A stretch of 64,000 nt of DNA from Streptomyces sp. NBC_00572. GTDB taxonomy: Bacteria; Actinomycetota; Actinomycetes; Streptomycetales; Streptomycetaceae. Below, in pieces: positions 48,172 through 58,619 of this stretch. The stretch is from contig NZ_JAPENX010000003.1 in the NCBI RefSeq assembly GCF_026341815.1, forward strand, positions 124,001 to 188,000. The letters run 5' to 3'. Every line of letters begins with the position of its first letter. Position 1 is the stretch's first letter. The position numbers and the translations under genes are program-made. A model generated the notes under the pieces. It searched no databases. It was not told where the DNA came from and was given only the letters and a program-made list of their open reading frames with translations.

Positions 48172-49149
48172 TTACTTCGTCAGGGCGGCGACGACGGAGT
48201 CGACGTACTTGTTCATCGAACCGGGACCGCCGAACATCCAGACGCCGTCGGGCAGACGGTGGACGTTGCCCTTCTTGACGAACGGCAGGGAGGTCCACAC
48301 CTTGTCCTTGGCGAGGACACCCGCGAACGGGTTGCTGGAGGCGTCGCCGTCGTTGCCGATGTAGGCGAACTGCACGTCACCGATCTTGGTGAGGCCCTCG
48401 ACGTCGGTGGCGCCGAGGCCGTAGGCCGGGTCGCCCTTGACCGTCCAGGCGTTCTTCAGGCCGAGCTTCTCGTTGACGGCGCCGATGAGCGAGCCGCTGG
48501 TGTAGGGGCGGATCGAGACCTGGTTGGAGACGACGTATCCGTCGGCGAAGGCGTACTTCGCGCCGGCCAGCTTCGCGTCGGCCAGGGCCTTCCTGCCCTC
48601 GTCGAGCTTCGCCTCGAACTGATTCTTGAGCTCCGTGGCCTTGTCGGTGGTGCCGGTGGCCTTGGCGATCAGGTCGAGGTTCTCGGTCATCCGGCCGATC
48701 GGGTCGGCGGCGTCGGCGGCCTTCACCTCGAGGACCGGGGCGATCTTGCGCAGCTGCTTGACGGCGGCCGGCGGCAGGTCGGAGGTCGCGAGGATGAGGT
48801 CGGGCTTGAGGGCCGCGACGGTCTCCATGCTCGGCTCGCCGCGGGTGCCGATGTCCTTGGGCTCGTTCTTCAGCGGGATGGCCGTGTCCCAGGTCTTGTA
48901 GCCCTTGACGTCGGAGACGCCCACCGGGTCGACGCCGAGCTCGATGAGGTGCTCGACGACGTTCCACTCGGTGCCGACGACCTTCTTGGCGGGGCCGTCG
49001 AGCTCCACCTTGGTGCCCGTGGCATCGGTGAGGGTGATGCGCTCGGCGGTCTTCTTCGCGTCGTCGGCGGCGGGCTCGGTGGTGCCGCAGGCGGTGAGGG
49101 TGAGGGCCGCGGTGGTGGCGACCGCCGTGGTGAGGAGGAGGCGTCTCAT
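48172..49149 (-). CDS. iron-siderophore binding lipoprotein
   Basis: A 325-residue class III substrate-binding protein. Lipoprotein signal with lipobox LTAC (Cys21). Then KVVGTEWNVVEHLIELGVDP, ALKPDLILATSDL, and IRPYTSGSLIGAVNEKLGLK; the long interlobe helix of FecB/FhuD-type proteins is in the middle. It delivers a ferric siderophore to the fused permease. ATG 49149 overlaps the ATPase stop by ATGA, and the TAA stop is 4 bp from the permease start. Which siderophore is bound is not evident. Confidence 0.9.
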   Translation of the reverse strand: MRRLLLTTAVATTAALTLTACGTTEPAADDAKKTAERITLTDATGTKVELDGPAKKVVGTEWNVVEHLIELGVDPVGVSDVKGYKTWDTAIPLKNEPKDIGTRGEPSMETVAALKPDLILATSDLPPAAVKQLRKIAPVLEVKAADAADPIGRMTENLDLIAKATGTTDKATELKNQFEAKLDEGRKALADAKLAGAKYAFADGYVVSNQVSIRPYTSGSLIGAVNEKLGLKNAWTVKGDPAYGLGATDVEGLTKIGDVQFAYIGNDGDASSNPFAGVLAKDKVWTSLPFVKKGNVHRLPDGVWMFGGPGSMNKYVDSVVAALTK

Positions 49150-50006
49150 GAGGTGGTGCTGAGCCTTTCGCTTCGCGAGTGGTGCCGACCTATCGCACGG
49201 GTGCGCAGCCGGCCGGTGAGGGGATCGGTGTCGACCTCGATGCGGATGCCGTACGTGTCGGTCAGCCGTTCGGGCGTCAGGACGTCCGAGGGGCTGCCGT
49301 CGGCGACTACGCGTCCCGTGTCGAGCAGGACGATCCGGTCGGCGACGGCCGCCGCCTGGTCGAGGTCGTGGAGGACGGCGCCGACGGCGATGCCGTGGTC
49401 GTCCGCCAGGTCACGCATGAGGTCGAGGAGTTCGACCTGGTAGCGCAGGTCGAGGTAGGTGGTGGGCTCGTCGAGCAGCAGGACGCCCGTCTGCTGGGCG
49501 AGGCAGCCGGCGAGCCAGACGCGCTGGAGCTGTCCTCCGGAGAGGTGCTCGGCGCCGCGCCCGGCGAGTTCGGTGACGCCCGTCATGCCGAGCGCGCGGT
49601 CCACCGCGGCCCGGCCGTCCGGGTCGGCCTTGCCCCAGCGTCCCCGGTAGGGGTAGCGGCCGAACTCGACCACGTCCCGCACGGTCAGACCACTGGGGGT
49701 GGGGCGTCCCTGGGTGAGCAGCGCGACATGGCGCGAGAACTCACGGTGGCTCAGCGCGAGGCCGTCGGTGGCGCCGTCGAGGAGGAGCGTGGCGGTCCGC
49801 GGCTGCTGGAGCCGTGCGAGGGTGCGGAGCAGCGTCGACTTGCCGCTGCCGTTGGGCCCCACGAGGACGGTCACTTCGCCGGGGCGCAGCGTCATGGAGG
49901 CGTCGTGGACGACATCGACGCCTTCGTACGCCACGGTGACACCCGTAGCCGAGAGTTCATGACCGTGGGGACGGGGAGTCGCGGCGGTCTCTTCACCTGC
50001 TTGCAC
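49146..50006 (-). CDS. iron-siderophore ABC transporter ATP-binding protein
   Basis: A 286-residue FepC/FhuC-type ATPase: Walker A GPNGSGKST, Q-loop LLTQGR, signature LSGGQLQRVWLAGCLAQQ and Walker B VLLLDEPTTYLD, then AVLHDLDQAA. The C-terminus ends in a short His/Arg-rich tail. The annotated GTG 50006 lies only 7 bp from the iron box, leaving little space for a ribosome-binding site. A leaderless message or a slightly later start is possible. First gene of the operon ATPase, binding protein, permease, repressed by iron through the box upstream. Confidence 0.9.
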   Translation of the reverse strand: MQAGEETAATPRPHGHELSATGVTVAYEGVDVVHDASMTLRPGEVTVLVGPNGSGKSTLLRTLARLQQPRTATLLLDGATDGLALSHREFSRHVALLTQGRPTPSGLTVRDVVEFGRYPYRGRWGKADPDGRAAVDRALGMTGVTELAGRGAEHLSGGQLQRVWLAGCLAQQTGVLLLDEPTTYLDLRYQVELLDLMRDLADDHGIAVGAVLHDLDQAAAVADRIVLLDTGRVVADGSPSDVLTPERLTDTYGIRIEVDTDPLTGRLRTRAIGRHHSRSERLSTTS

Positions 50007-50012
50007 GTCGCA

Positions 50013-50031
50013 GAGGTTAGCCTAACCTTAG
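50013..50031 (-). promoter_or_regulatory. DmdR/IdeR iron box
   Basis: On the minus strand the 19 bp read CTAAGGTTAGGCTAACCTC, close to the DmdR/IdeR consensus TTAGGTTAGGCTAACCTAA. It overlaps the likely promoter of the siderophore operon, so iron repression is expected. Confidence 0.85.
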
Positions 50032-50180
50032 TGATTGGCAAAAGAGGGCCCCGCGAGCCGGGCGCAAGACGGATTCAGGCCAAGCCGACACCCTGCCTCG
50101 CTCCGCCACTTCGAGTCCGACGCACGTCCACGCTCCGAGACACCGTTGACCCGGCGCGCGGCCACCGCTACCTTCGCGCC

Positions 50181-50264
50181 ATGTTGCGTACAGCCCTGCT
50201 CACCACGCGCGGTCACATCGACCTGCTGCGGGTGGCCTCCGCCGCGTGTCGCCGCGGCTGCTGA
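50181..50264 (+). CDS. cysteine-ended leader peptide of the ssu operon
   Basis: A 27-residue frame beginning MLRTALLTTRGHIDLLRVAS and ending with ACRRGC just before the stop. Short peptides with an RxHIDLLRV core and terminal Cys codons are known ahead of sulfur-assimilation operons in actinobacteria, where they act as cysteine-responsive attenuators. It lies 175 bp upstream of SsuC; the gap holds short GC-rich dyads, for example GCCCG and CGGGC at about 50311-50326, that could form alternative hairpins. No other peptide-sized frame here fits. The assignment is by pattern; the ribosome-binding site is weak. Confidence 0.75.
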   Translation: MLRTALLTTRGHIDLLRVASAACRRGC

Positions 50265-50439
50265 CGCCCTTTCACGTCTTCGACGCCCTTTCGCCTTTCC
50301 GACGCCGCGTGCCCGCATGCTCGGGCGCGCGCCGTACCGGTACCCCCGCTGACGCTCTGACCGCCGTGTGCCCGCGCTCGCCCCGCGGCGCCCACGGTCA
50401 CTGACGCGCACCCACGCCTCCCCTCCCCGGAGTCCCGCC

Positions 50440-51312
50440 ATGACGGTCGGTCATGCCCCACCCCCTTCCCTGCCCCATCCCCCGCCCGACATATCGCCTT
50501 TGCCCGATGCCGAGTCCCTGACTCCCGACGGCGGGCGCGGTCGCGGCCCCGCCGTTCCCCGCTGGCTGCGCCGCACCGTGGGGCCCCTCCTGCTCCTCGC
50601 CCTCTGGCAGACCCTCAGTACGACGGGAGCACTGCCGGCCGACGCGCTCGCCTCGCCGGGGACGATCGCCCGCGCCGGTGGTGAGCTGATCGGCGACGGG
50701 ACCCTGCCGACCGCGATGGGCGTCTCCCTGCGGCGCGTCGCCGCGGGACTGGTCATCGGCGGATTCGTCGGCACCGCGCTCGCCCTGCTGTCCGGTCTCT
50801 CCCGGCTCGGCGAGGACCTCGTCGACGCACCCGTGCAGATGCTGCGGACCGTGCCCTGGGTGGGCCTGATCCCGCTCCTCATCATCTGGCTGGGCATCGG
50901 GGAGGCACCCAAGGTGGCGCTCATCGCGCTCGGCGTCGCCTTCCACCTCTATCTGAACGTGTACGCCGGAATCCGCGGCGTCGACGCCCAACTCGTCGAG
51001 GCGGGACAGTCCTTGGGGCTCGGACGCTGGGGTCTCGTCCGGCACGTCGTGCTGCCGGGGGCGCTGCCCGGGGCCATGACCGGGCTGCGCTACTCCCTCG
51101 CCACGGCCTGGCTGGCGCTGGTCTTCGGCGAGTCCATCAACGCCGACGCAGGCATCGGCTTCCTCATGAACCAGGCGCGGGAGTTCTTCCGCACGGACGT
51201 GATCGTCGTCTGCCTGGTCGTCTACGCCTTCCTCGGGCTCCTCGCCGACTCCGTCGTCCGCACTCTCGAAAGGCTGCTGCTGCAATGGCGACCGACCTTC
51301 ACCGGGCAGTGA
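50440..51312 (+). CDS. ssuC: sulfonate ABC transporter permease SsuC
   Basis: A 290-residue permease with about six helices after a Pro-rich N-terminus. The coupling-loop motif is GQSLGLGRWGLVRHVVLPGALPG (EAA type, split here for reading: SLGLGRWG, LVRHVVLPGALPG). ATG 50440 has GGAG 7 nt upstream, so the upstream frame extension is not used. It overlaps the ATPase gene. Together with SsuB and SsuA it imports alkanesulfonates for use as sulfur source. Confidence 0.9.
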   Translation: MTVGHAPPPSLPHPPPDISPLPDAESLTPDGGRGRGPAVPRWLRRTVGPLLLLALWQTLSTTGALPADALASPGTIARAGGELIGDGTLPTAMGVSLRRVAAGLVIGGFVGTALALLSGLSRLGEDLVDAPVQMLRTVPWVGLIPLLIIWLGIGEAPKVALIALGVAFHLYLNVYAGIRGVDAQLVEAGQSLGLGRWGLVRHVVLPGALPGAMTGLRYSLATAWLALVFGESINADAGIGFLMNQAREFFRTDVIVVCLVVYAFLGLLADSVVRTLERLLLQWRPTFTGQ

Positions 51313-52016
51313 CCGTCCAGGGTCTCACCCGCTCCTTCGACGGACGTCCGGTCGTCGACGGGCTCGATCTGACCCTGGGCGCCGGGCAGTTCACCGCCCT
51401 GCTCGGCCACAGCGGCTGCGGCAAGTCCACCCTCCTCCGGGTCCTCGCGGGGCTCGACCGGGAGATCTCCGGCACCGTCCTCGTCCCTCGCCGCCGCGCC
51501 GTCGCCTTCCAGGCACCGCGTCTCATGCCGTGGAAGCGGGTCTGGCGCAATGTGCTCCTGGGGCTGCCCGGGAAGCCGGGCCGGGCGGTCGCGGAGCAGG
51601 CCCTGGCGGAAGTCGGGCTCGGCCACCGCTCGGGTGCCTGGCCGAAGACCCTCTCCGGCGGCGAGGCCCAACGGGCCTCCCTCGCACGCGCCTTGGTAAG
51701 GGACCCGGATCTGCTGCTGCTCGACGAACCGTTCGGCGCGCTCGACGCGCTGACCCGGATCAAGGCCCAGCGGCTCGTGGCCGAGCTGTGGCAGCGGCGC
51801 GGCTGCACGGTCCTGCTCGTCACCCACGACGTGGACGAGGCGCTGCTGCTCGCCGACCGCGCGCTCGTCATGCGGGACGGCGTCATCGCGTACGACACCG
51901 CCGTCGACCTGGACCGGCCCCGCTCCCCCGGCGATCCCGCACTGGCCGCGCTCCGCACCCGCCTGCTCGCCGAACTCGGGGTCGAAGAAGCCGAGTTCGC
52001 CGGACAGCCGACCTGA
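51285..52016 (+). CDS. ssuB: sulfonate ABC transporter ATPase SsuB
   Basis: A 243-residue ATPase (about 235 if translation starts at GTG 51309). Walker A GHSGCGKST, signature LSGGEAQRASLARAL, Walker B LLLLDEPFGALD and H-loop LLVTHDVDEALLL are complete. ATG 51285 overlaps the SsuC end by 28 bp; the later GTG 51309 gives a GTGA overlap, which fits coupling better. Its short linker and FGALD Walker B motif match the nitrate/sulfonate/taurine group. Confidence 0.9.
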   Translation: MATDLHRAVTVQGLTRSFDGRPVVDGLDLTLGAGQFTALLGHSGCGKSTLLRVLAGLDREISGTVLVPRRRAVAFQAPRLMPWKRVWRNVLLGLPGKPGRAVAEQALAEVGLGHRSGAWPKTLSGGEAQRASLARALVRDPDLLLLDEPFGALDALTRIKAQRLVAELWQRRGCTVLLVTHDVDEALLLADRALVMRDGVIAYDTAVDLDRPRSPGDPALAALRTRLLAELGVEEAEFAGQPT

Positions 52017-52050
52017 CCCGCGCCACCCCCTGCCTCCAGGAGAGATATCC

Positions 52051-53085
52051 GTGAAGTCCTTCCGTCTGTCCACCGCGGCACTGCTCGTGCCGCTCGCGCT
52101 CCTCGCCTCAGCCTGCTCCGGCGCCTCGGCGGCCGGCCAGTCCTCGAACACGGACGGCAAGGGCTCCCTCGTCCTGAACGTCGGCGACCAGAAGGGCGGC
52201 GCCGAAGCCCTGCTACGGGCCGCCGGTGAGCTGGACGACCTCCCGTACCGGATCACCTGGTCGACCTTCACCTCAGGCCCACCCCTTCTCGAAGCGGTGA
52301 ACGCCGAGGCCGTCGACATCGGTTCCGTCGGCAACACCCCGCCCGTCTTCGCCGCGGGCGCCGACTCGAAGATCACCGTGGTCTCCGCGACGCACGGCGA
52401 CTCGGCGGGCGAGGCGATCCTCGTCGCCAAGGACTCGCCGCTGCGCTCCGTGGGTGACCTGAAGGGGAAGAAGGTGGCCGTCGCCCAGGGAAGCTCCGCC
52501 CACTTCCAGCTGATCGCCTCGCTCGGGAAGGCCGGACTGAAGCCGTCCGACGTCCAGGTGACCCTGCTCCAGCCGGCCGACGCCCTCGCCGCGTTCACCA
52601 GCGGCAAGGTGGAGGCGTGGGCGGCCTGGGACCCGTACACCTCGCAGGTCCTGCTGAGCGGCAAGGGCCGGATCCTGGCCGACGGGCGAGGGCTGGTCAA
52701 CGGCCTCGGCTTCCAGGTCGCCGCCCCCTCGGCGCTCGCCGACCCCGCGAAGTCGAAGGCCATCGGCGACTTCGTCGAACGCTTCAGGCGCGCCCAGGGC
52801 TGGGTGTTCGGCCACCCCGAGGCATGGGCGACGGTCTGGGCGAAGGAGACCGGACTGCCGTACGAGGTCGCCCTCGCCGCCGTGAAGCGCAGCAACGGCA
52901 CCCGGATCCCGGTCGCCGTCGACGACGCGGCGATCGCCTCCGAGCAGAAGATCGCCGACACCTTCGCCGCCCTCGGGCTCATCCCCCGCACGTTCCGCTT
53001 CGCCGACTACGTCGACACCCGCTTCAACAAGGACCTGCCGCCGTCCACCACCCCGGCGCGCAGCTACGGAAAGGCCTCCTCATGA
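52051..53085 (+). CDS. ssuA: sulfonate-binding lipoprotein SsuA
   Basis: A 344-residue periplasmic-type binding protein. Lipobox LASAC (Cys23) follows a typical signal. Then VLNVGDQKGGAEALLRAAGE, GSVGNTPPVFAAGADSKITV, VAVAQGSSAHFQLIASLGKAG, and the C-terminal ARSYGKASS. The pattern is that of SsuA/TauA proteins (NMT1-like). GTG 52051 has GGAGAGA upstream. Stop overlaps SsuD start by ATGA. It captures sulfonates outside the membrane. Confidence 0.9.
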   Translation: MKSFRLSTAALLVPLALLASACSGASAAGQSSNTDGKGSLVLNVGDQKGGAEALLRAAGELDDLPYRITWSTFTSGPPLLEAVNAEAVDIGSVGNTPPVFAAGADSKITVVSATHGDSAGEAILVAKDSPLRSVGDLKGKKVAVAQGSSAHFQLIASLGKAGLKPSDVQVTLLQPADALAAFTSGKVEAWAAWDPYTSQVLLSGKGRILADGRGLVNGLGFQVAAPSALADPAKSKAIGDFVERFRRAQGWVFGHPEAWATVWAKETGLPYEVALAAVKRSNGTRIPVAVDDAAIASEQKIADTFAALGLIPRTFRFADYVDTRFNKDLPPSTTPARSYGKASS

Positions 53086-54293
53086 CCGTCCATCTGCACT
53101 GGTTCCTGCCGACCGGCGGCGACGGCCGGACCCTCGTCGACCGGCACGCCTACACGGACGGCGGGATCACCCGCGACCGCGCCGTGTCCGGGGTGCGCGC
53201 GCCCGACGTCGACTATCTGATCCAGATCGCCAAGGCGGCCGAGCAGTTGGGGTTCGAGGCCGTACTGACCCCGACCGGGACGTGGTGCGAGGACGCCTGG
53301 CTCACCACGGTCGCGCTCGCGCAGCACACCGAACGGCTCAAGTTCCTGGTGGCGTTCCGGCCGGGGGTGATCTCGCCGGTCCTCGCGGCCCAGATGGCGT
53401 CCACGTACCAGCGGATCACCCGCGGCCGGCTCCTCCTCAACGTGGTGACCGGCGGCGACTCCGCCGAGCAGCGCCGCTTCGGCGACCACCTGGACCACGA
53501 CCGCCGGTACGCGCGCACGGCCGAGTTCCTGTCGGTCGTGCGGGGCGCCTGGAGCGGCCGGCCGTTCGACTACGAGGGAGAGCACTTCCGCATCGAGGGC
53601 GGTCTCACCGCGCTGCCGCCGGACCCGCTGCCCGAGATCTTCTTCGGCGGCTCGTCCGCCGCGGCCGGTCCGGTCGCGGCGGAGCACGCTGACGTCTATC
53701 TGACCTGGGGCGAGCCTCCGTGGCAGGTCAAGGAGAAGATCGACTGGATCCGGGGCCTCGCCGAGGAGCGGGGCCGGACGGTCCGCTTCGGGGTCCGGCT
53801 GCACACCATCTCCCGGGACTCCGCGCGCGAGGCCTGGGCGACGGCCGACCGACTGCTCTCCGATCTCGACGCCGAGACGGTCGCCGCCGCGCAGCGGGTC
53901 CTCGGCCGGAGCGAGTCGGTGGGCCAGCAGCGGATGCTCGCCCTGCACGAGGGCGGCTCCCTCGGCCGCGACCGGCTGGAGATCTCGCCGAACCTGTGGG
54001 CCGGGGTGGGGCTCGTCCGGGGCGGGGCGGGCACGGCGCTCGTCGGCAGCCACGCCGAGGTCGCGGACCGGATCGAGGAGTACCACGACCTGGGAGTGGA
54101 GCACTTCGTCCTGTCCGGCTACCCGCACCTGGAGGAGGCGTACTGGTTCGGCGAGGGCGTGCGGCCGGAGCTGGCGGCGCGCGGCCTGCTGCCGTCCGTC
54201 CTGCCGTCGCCGCTGCTCGGCGTCCCGGCGGCGAACGGCCGCCCGGCCTCGGCTCCGGGAGGCGCGCCGCTGCTGGTGTCCGGCGGGCGGTAG
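53082..54293 (+). CDS. ssuD: FMNH2-dependent alkanesulfonate monooxygenase SsuD
   Basis: A 403-residue luciferase-like barrel. It begins MTVHLHWFLPTGGDGR; key segments are VLTPTGTWCEDAWLTTVALA, FLVAFRPGVISPVLAAQMAS and LLLNVVTGGDS, and the catalytic-loop region RFGVRLHTISRDSAREAW. It cleaves C-S bonds of alkanesulfonates to aldehydes and sulfite. The flavin reductase partner SsuE is not in the operon, so another reductase must supply FMNH2. The last 20 residues (Pro/Ala/Gly-rich) are variable. Confidence 0.92.
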   Translation: MTVHLHWFLPTGGDGRTLVDRHAYTDGGITRDRAVSGVRAPDVDYLIQIAKAAEQLGFEAVLTPTGTWCEDAWLTTVALAQHTERLKFLVAFRPGVISPVLAAQMASTYQRITRGRLLLNVVTGGDSAEQRRFGDHLDHDRRYARTAEFLSVVRGAWSGRPFDYEGEHFRIEGGLTALPPDPLPEIFFGGSSAAAGPVAAEHADVYLTWGEPPWQVKEKIDWIRGLAEERGRTVRFGVRLHTISRDSAREAWATADRLLSDLDAETVAAAQRVLGRSESVGQQRMLALHEGGSLGRDRLEISPNLWAGVGLVRGGAGTALVGSHAEVADRIEEYHDLGVEHFVLSGYPHLEEAYWFGEGVRPELAARGLLPSVLPSPLLGVPAANGRPASAPGGAPLLVSGGR

Positions 54294-54360
54294 GCCCCAG
54301 GGCACAGAAGCCGGGGCGGGGCGCGGGAAGATCCGCGCCCCCACCTCGGTTGGTAGAACC

Positions 54361-55500
54361 GTGAACGATTACGGGGTCGAAGAAGCCGGGACCGTGACAG
54401 TGGCGGAGGGGCCGACGTCGGTGGACGTCGTCGTCATCGGCGCCGGACAGGCGGGGCTCTCGGCCGCCTTCCACCTGCGCCGCGCGGGCCTTGAGCCCGA
54501 CCGGGACTTCGTCGCCCTCGACCACGCCCCGCGGCCGGGCGGCGCCTGGCAGTTCCGCTGGCCCTCGCTCACGTACGGCAAGGTCCACGGGATGCACGCG
54601 CTGCCCGGTATGGAGCTGACCGGCGCCGACCCCGCCCGCCCGTCCTCCGAGGTGATCGGCGCGTACTTCGACACGTACGAGCAGACCTTCGACCTGCGGA
54701 TCCACCGCCCCGTCGACGTCACCACCGTCCGGGAGGGGGACGACGGGCGGCTCCTGGTCGAGACCTCCGAGGGCGCGTACGCCACTCGTGCCCTGATCAA
54801 CGCCACCGGCACCTGGGACCGCCCCTTCTGGCCGCGCTATCCGGGCCAGGAGACGTTCCGGGGGCTCCAGCTGCACACCGCCGGATACCCCGGCCCGGAG
54901 GCGTTCGCCGGGAAGCGGGTCCTCGTCGTCGGCGGCGGGGCCTCCGGCACCCAGCACCTCATGGAGATCGCGGACGTCGCCGCCGAGACGTTCTGGGTGA
55001 CCCGGCGCGAGCCGGTGTTCCGCGAGGGCCCCTTCGGGGAGGCGGAGGGCCGGGCGGCCGTCGCACTCGTCGAGGAGCGCGTACGGCAGGGGCTGCCCCC
55101 GAAGAGCGTCGTCTCGGTCACCGGACTCCCGCTCAACGACGCGATCCGCGCGGCACGCGCGCGCGGGATCCTGGACCGCCTGCCGATGTTCGACCGGATC
55201 ACCCCGACCGGGGTGGCCTGGGACGACGGCCGCCCCACCCACGTGGCCGTGGACGTGATCCTCTGGGCCACCGGTTTCCGGGCGGCGATCGACCATCTGA
55301 CCCCGCTGCGGCTGCGCGAGCCGGGTGGCGGGATCCGGGTCGAGGGCACGCGCGCGCTCCGGGACGAACGAGTCCACCTCGTCGGTTACGGTCCCTCGGC
55401 GTCGACGATCGGCGCCAACCGGGCCGGGCGGGCGGCGGTCTCGGACATCCGGCGTCTGCTGCGCCGCTCGCCGGCCGACGCGGTGACCGCCCCGGTGTGA
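54361..55500 (+). CDS. FAD/NADP-dependent flavin monooxygenase (CzcO-like)
   Basis: A 379-residue class B-like flavoprotein. The FAD site VVVIGAGQAGLSAAFHLRR is at about residues 23-41, the NADP site RVLVVGGGASGTQHLMEIAD near 187, and the ATGF motif in ILWATGFRAAIDHL near 305. It follows SsuD by 67 bp on the same strand and may be cotranscribed, suggesting a role in sulfur compound oxidation, but that is inference. GTG 54361 is chosen; there is no strong ribosome-binding site and a GTG 11 codons later is possible. A Baeyer-Villiger fingerprint is not evident. Confidence 0.82.
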   Translation: MNDYGVEEAGTVTVAEGPTSVDVVVIGAGQAGLSAAFHLRRAGLEPDRDFVALDHAPRPGGAWQFRWPSLTYGKVHGMHALPGMELTGADPARPSSEVIGAYFDTYEQTFDLRIHRPVDVTTVREGDDGRLLVETSEGAYATRALINATGTWDRPFWPRYPGQETFRGLQLHTAGYPGPEAFAGKRVLVVGGGASGTQHLMEIADVAAETFWVTRREPVFREGPFGEAEGRAAVALVEERVRQGLPPKSVVSVTGLPLNDAIRAARARGILDRLPMFDRITPTGVAWDDGRPTHVAVDVILWATGFRAAIDHLTPLRLREPGGGIRVEGTRALRDERVHLVGYGPSASTIGANRAGRAAVSDIRRLLRRSPADAVTAPV

Positions 55501-55506
55501 CGGGAC

Positions 55507-56403
55507 TCAGCTCTTCTCGGCGCCCCGGTTGGCGTTGAACTCGGCCACGTTCTCCTGGTGGGCCGCGTAGTCGGCGGTGAAGCGGGTGTCTCCCGGGGCC
55601 ACCGTGACGAAGTAGAGCCAGTCGCCGTCCGCCGGCCGGATCACCGCGTCCACGGCCTGGTCCCCCGGGTTGCCGATGGGTGTCGGCGGCAGACCCTTCC
55701 GCTCGTAGGTGTTGTACGGGCTCTTGATCCGCGTGTCCTCGAACGTCGTGTCCACGGTGCTGCGGCCGAGCGCGTAGTTGAGGGTCGAGTCCATCTGGAG
55801 GGCCATGCCCCGGGCGAGCCGGTTGTGGACGACCCGGGCGACCTTGGCCATGTCCTCCGGATTGTCGGCCTCGGCCTGGACGATGCTGGCCGCGATCACC
55901 GTCTCGTACACGCTCATGCCGTGCGCCTTCGCCCCCTCGACGATCCGCGCGGCCCCGAAGCGCTTGCCGGCCGTGTCGACCATGAAGCGGAGCAGCCCGT
56001 CGGGGGTGGTGGCATGGAGCACGGGATACGTCGCCGGGAAGAGGTAGCCCTCGGGGTTGCCCCCGGCCTCCGCGGGCAACGGGAGGGCGGTGGCGGATGC
56101 GGTCGCCGTCTTCCGTGCCGTGCCTTCGGGCAGTCCGAGCGCCCGGTCGAAGGCCGTGTAGACCTGACCGGCCCGCCAGCCCTCGGGAACGAGCAGCGGC
56201 CTGGGCTGTTCGACGGCCGGTTCGTCCCGCGTCAGGAGCAGCGGGAGGGTGATCGCCGCGGCCACCGCGACGACGGCCCCGAGCAGCAGCGCGAAGCGCC
56301 CGCGACGGGTGAGCCGGGGACGGCGGCGGGACGGCCGGAGGCCCCGAGGAAGGGAGGGGCGGCGGCGTGGGGGTGCGTACGGGGACGGCGGCCGGTACGT
56401 CAT
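55507..56403 (-). CDS. mltG: compact MltG-type endolytic transglycosylase paralogue
   Basis: A 298-residue YceG/MltG protein. A Pro/Arg-rich cytoplasmic start (about 35 residues), one membrane helix (about 38-56) and the catalytic domain: GYLFPATYPVLHATTPDGLL, AASIVQAEADNPEDMAKVAR with the catalytic Glu, LQMDSTLNYALGR, SPYNTYERKGLPPTPIGNPG and DWLYFVTVAPGDTRFTADY. MltG cuts nascent peptidoglycan glycan strands. Main Streptomyces MltG proteins are longer and lie with ruvX (yqgF) and aroE; this copy is short and stands alone, so it is probably an accessory paralogue. ATG 56403 has no obvious strong ribosome-binding site. Confidence 0.85.
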   Translation of the reverse strand: MTYRPPSPYAPPRRRPSLPRGLRPSRRRPRLTRRGRFALLLGAVVAVAAAITLPLLLTRDEPAVEQPRPLLVPEGWRAGQVYTAFDRALGLPEGTARKTATASATALPLPAEAGGNPEGYLFPATYPVLHATTPDGLLRFMVDTAGKRFGAARIVEGAKAHGMSVYETVIAASIVQAEADNPEDMAKVARVVHNRLARGMALQMDSTLNYALGRSTVDTTFEDTRIKSPYNTYERKGLPPTPIGNPGDQAVDAVIRPADGDWLYFVTVAPGDTRFTADYAAHQENVAEFNANRGAEKS

Positions 56404-56456
56404 GGCCGCACGCTAACCCGCCGCGCAGGGGAATCCCGGGAACCCGCGCACGCGGC

Positions 56457-56495
56457 GGCGCCGCCGGTCCCCTGGGACGGGGAACCGACGGCGCC
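56457..56495. terminator. long GC-rich hairpin between the small peptide and mltG-type gene
   Basis: GGCGCCGCCGGTCCCC (56457-56472) pairs with GGGGAACCGACGGCGCC (56479-56495) with one mismatch and one bulge around a 6-bp loop. It lies 16 bp downstream of the 19-residue peptide gene and is its likely terminator. Confidence 0.7.
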
Positions 56496-56510
56496 GGGGC
56501 ACTGCGATCG

Positions 56511-56570
56511 TCAGACGAGCCAGCCCAGGAAGTGGACGACGCCGGCGAGCAGGTTGGTGATGACGTTCAT
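56511..56570 (-). CDS. 19-residue hydrophobic peptide
   Basis: The frame encodes MNVITNLLAGVVHFLGWLV, a single hydrophobic helix long enough to insert in a membrane. It has a strong ribosome-binding site (GAGGAG, 10 nt before the ATG) and is followed by a strong hairpin, giving a complete miniature transcription unit between the ABC exporter and the MltG-type gene. The upstream region (56571-56709) can hold its promoter. Very short length means coding status rests on this arrangement. It resembles small membrane peptides or the hydrophobic toxins of type I toxin-antitoxin systems, but no antisense RNA can be shown. Confidence 0.55.
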   Translation of the reverse strand: MNVITNLLAGVVHFLGWLV

Positions 56571-56709
56571 GGTGGTGCTTCTCCTCGTACAGGTACATCA
56601 GTGGGACTGACGCTTCAGTGGGACCGCGCGGTCACGGTCTGCAGCCCGTCGATCGCGCACCGCAATCATCCGACGCCGTAGGGGAGCTGAGCAACGAATC
56701 CCGGCACGA

Positions 56710-58578
<1,869 letters not shown>

Positions 58579-58619
58579 GGGCTCCTTCGAGGGTTCGGCG
58601 ATGTCGATGAGAGCTTAGC

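Noticed and set aside
46266..48278. A 670-codon plus-strand open frame opposite the siderophore permease
   Set aside because: Extremely rich in Gly/Asp/Glu/Arg, antisense to a clear membrane protein.
50035..50180. Additional small plus-strand frames upstream of the ssu leader peptide
   Set aside because: They have no ribosome-binding site, are compositionally shadow-like, and the region is better explained as the divergent promoter area of the siderophore and ssu operons.
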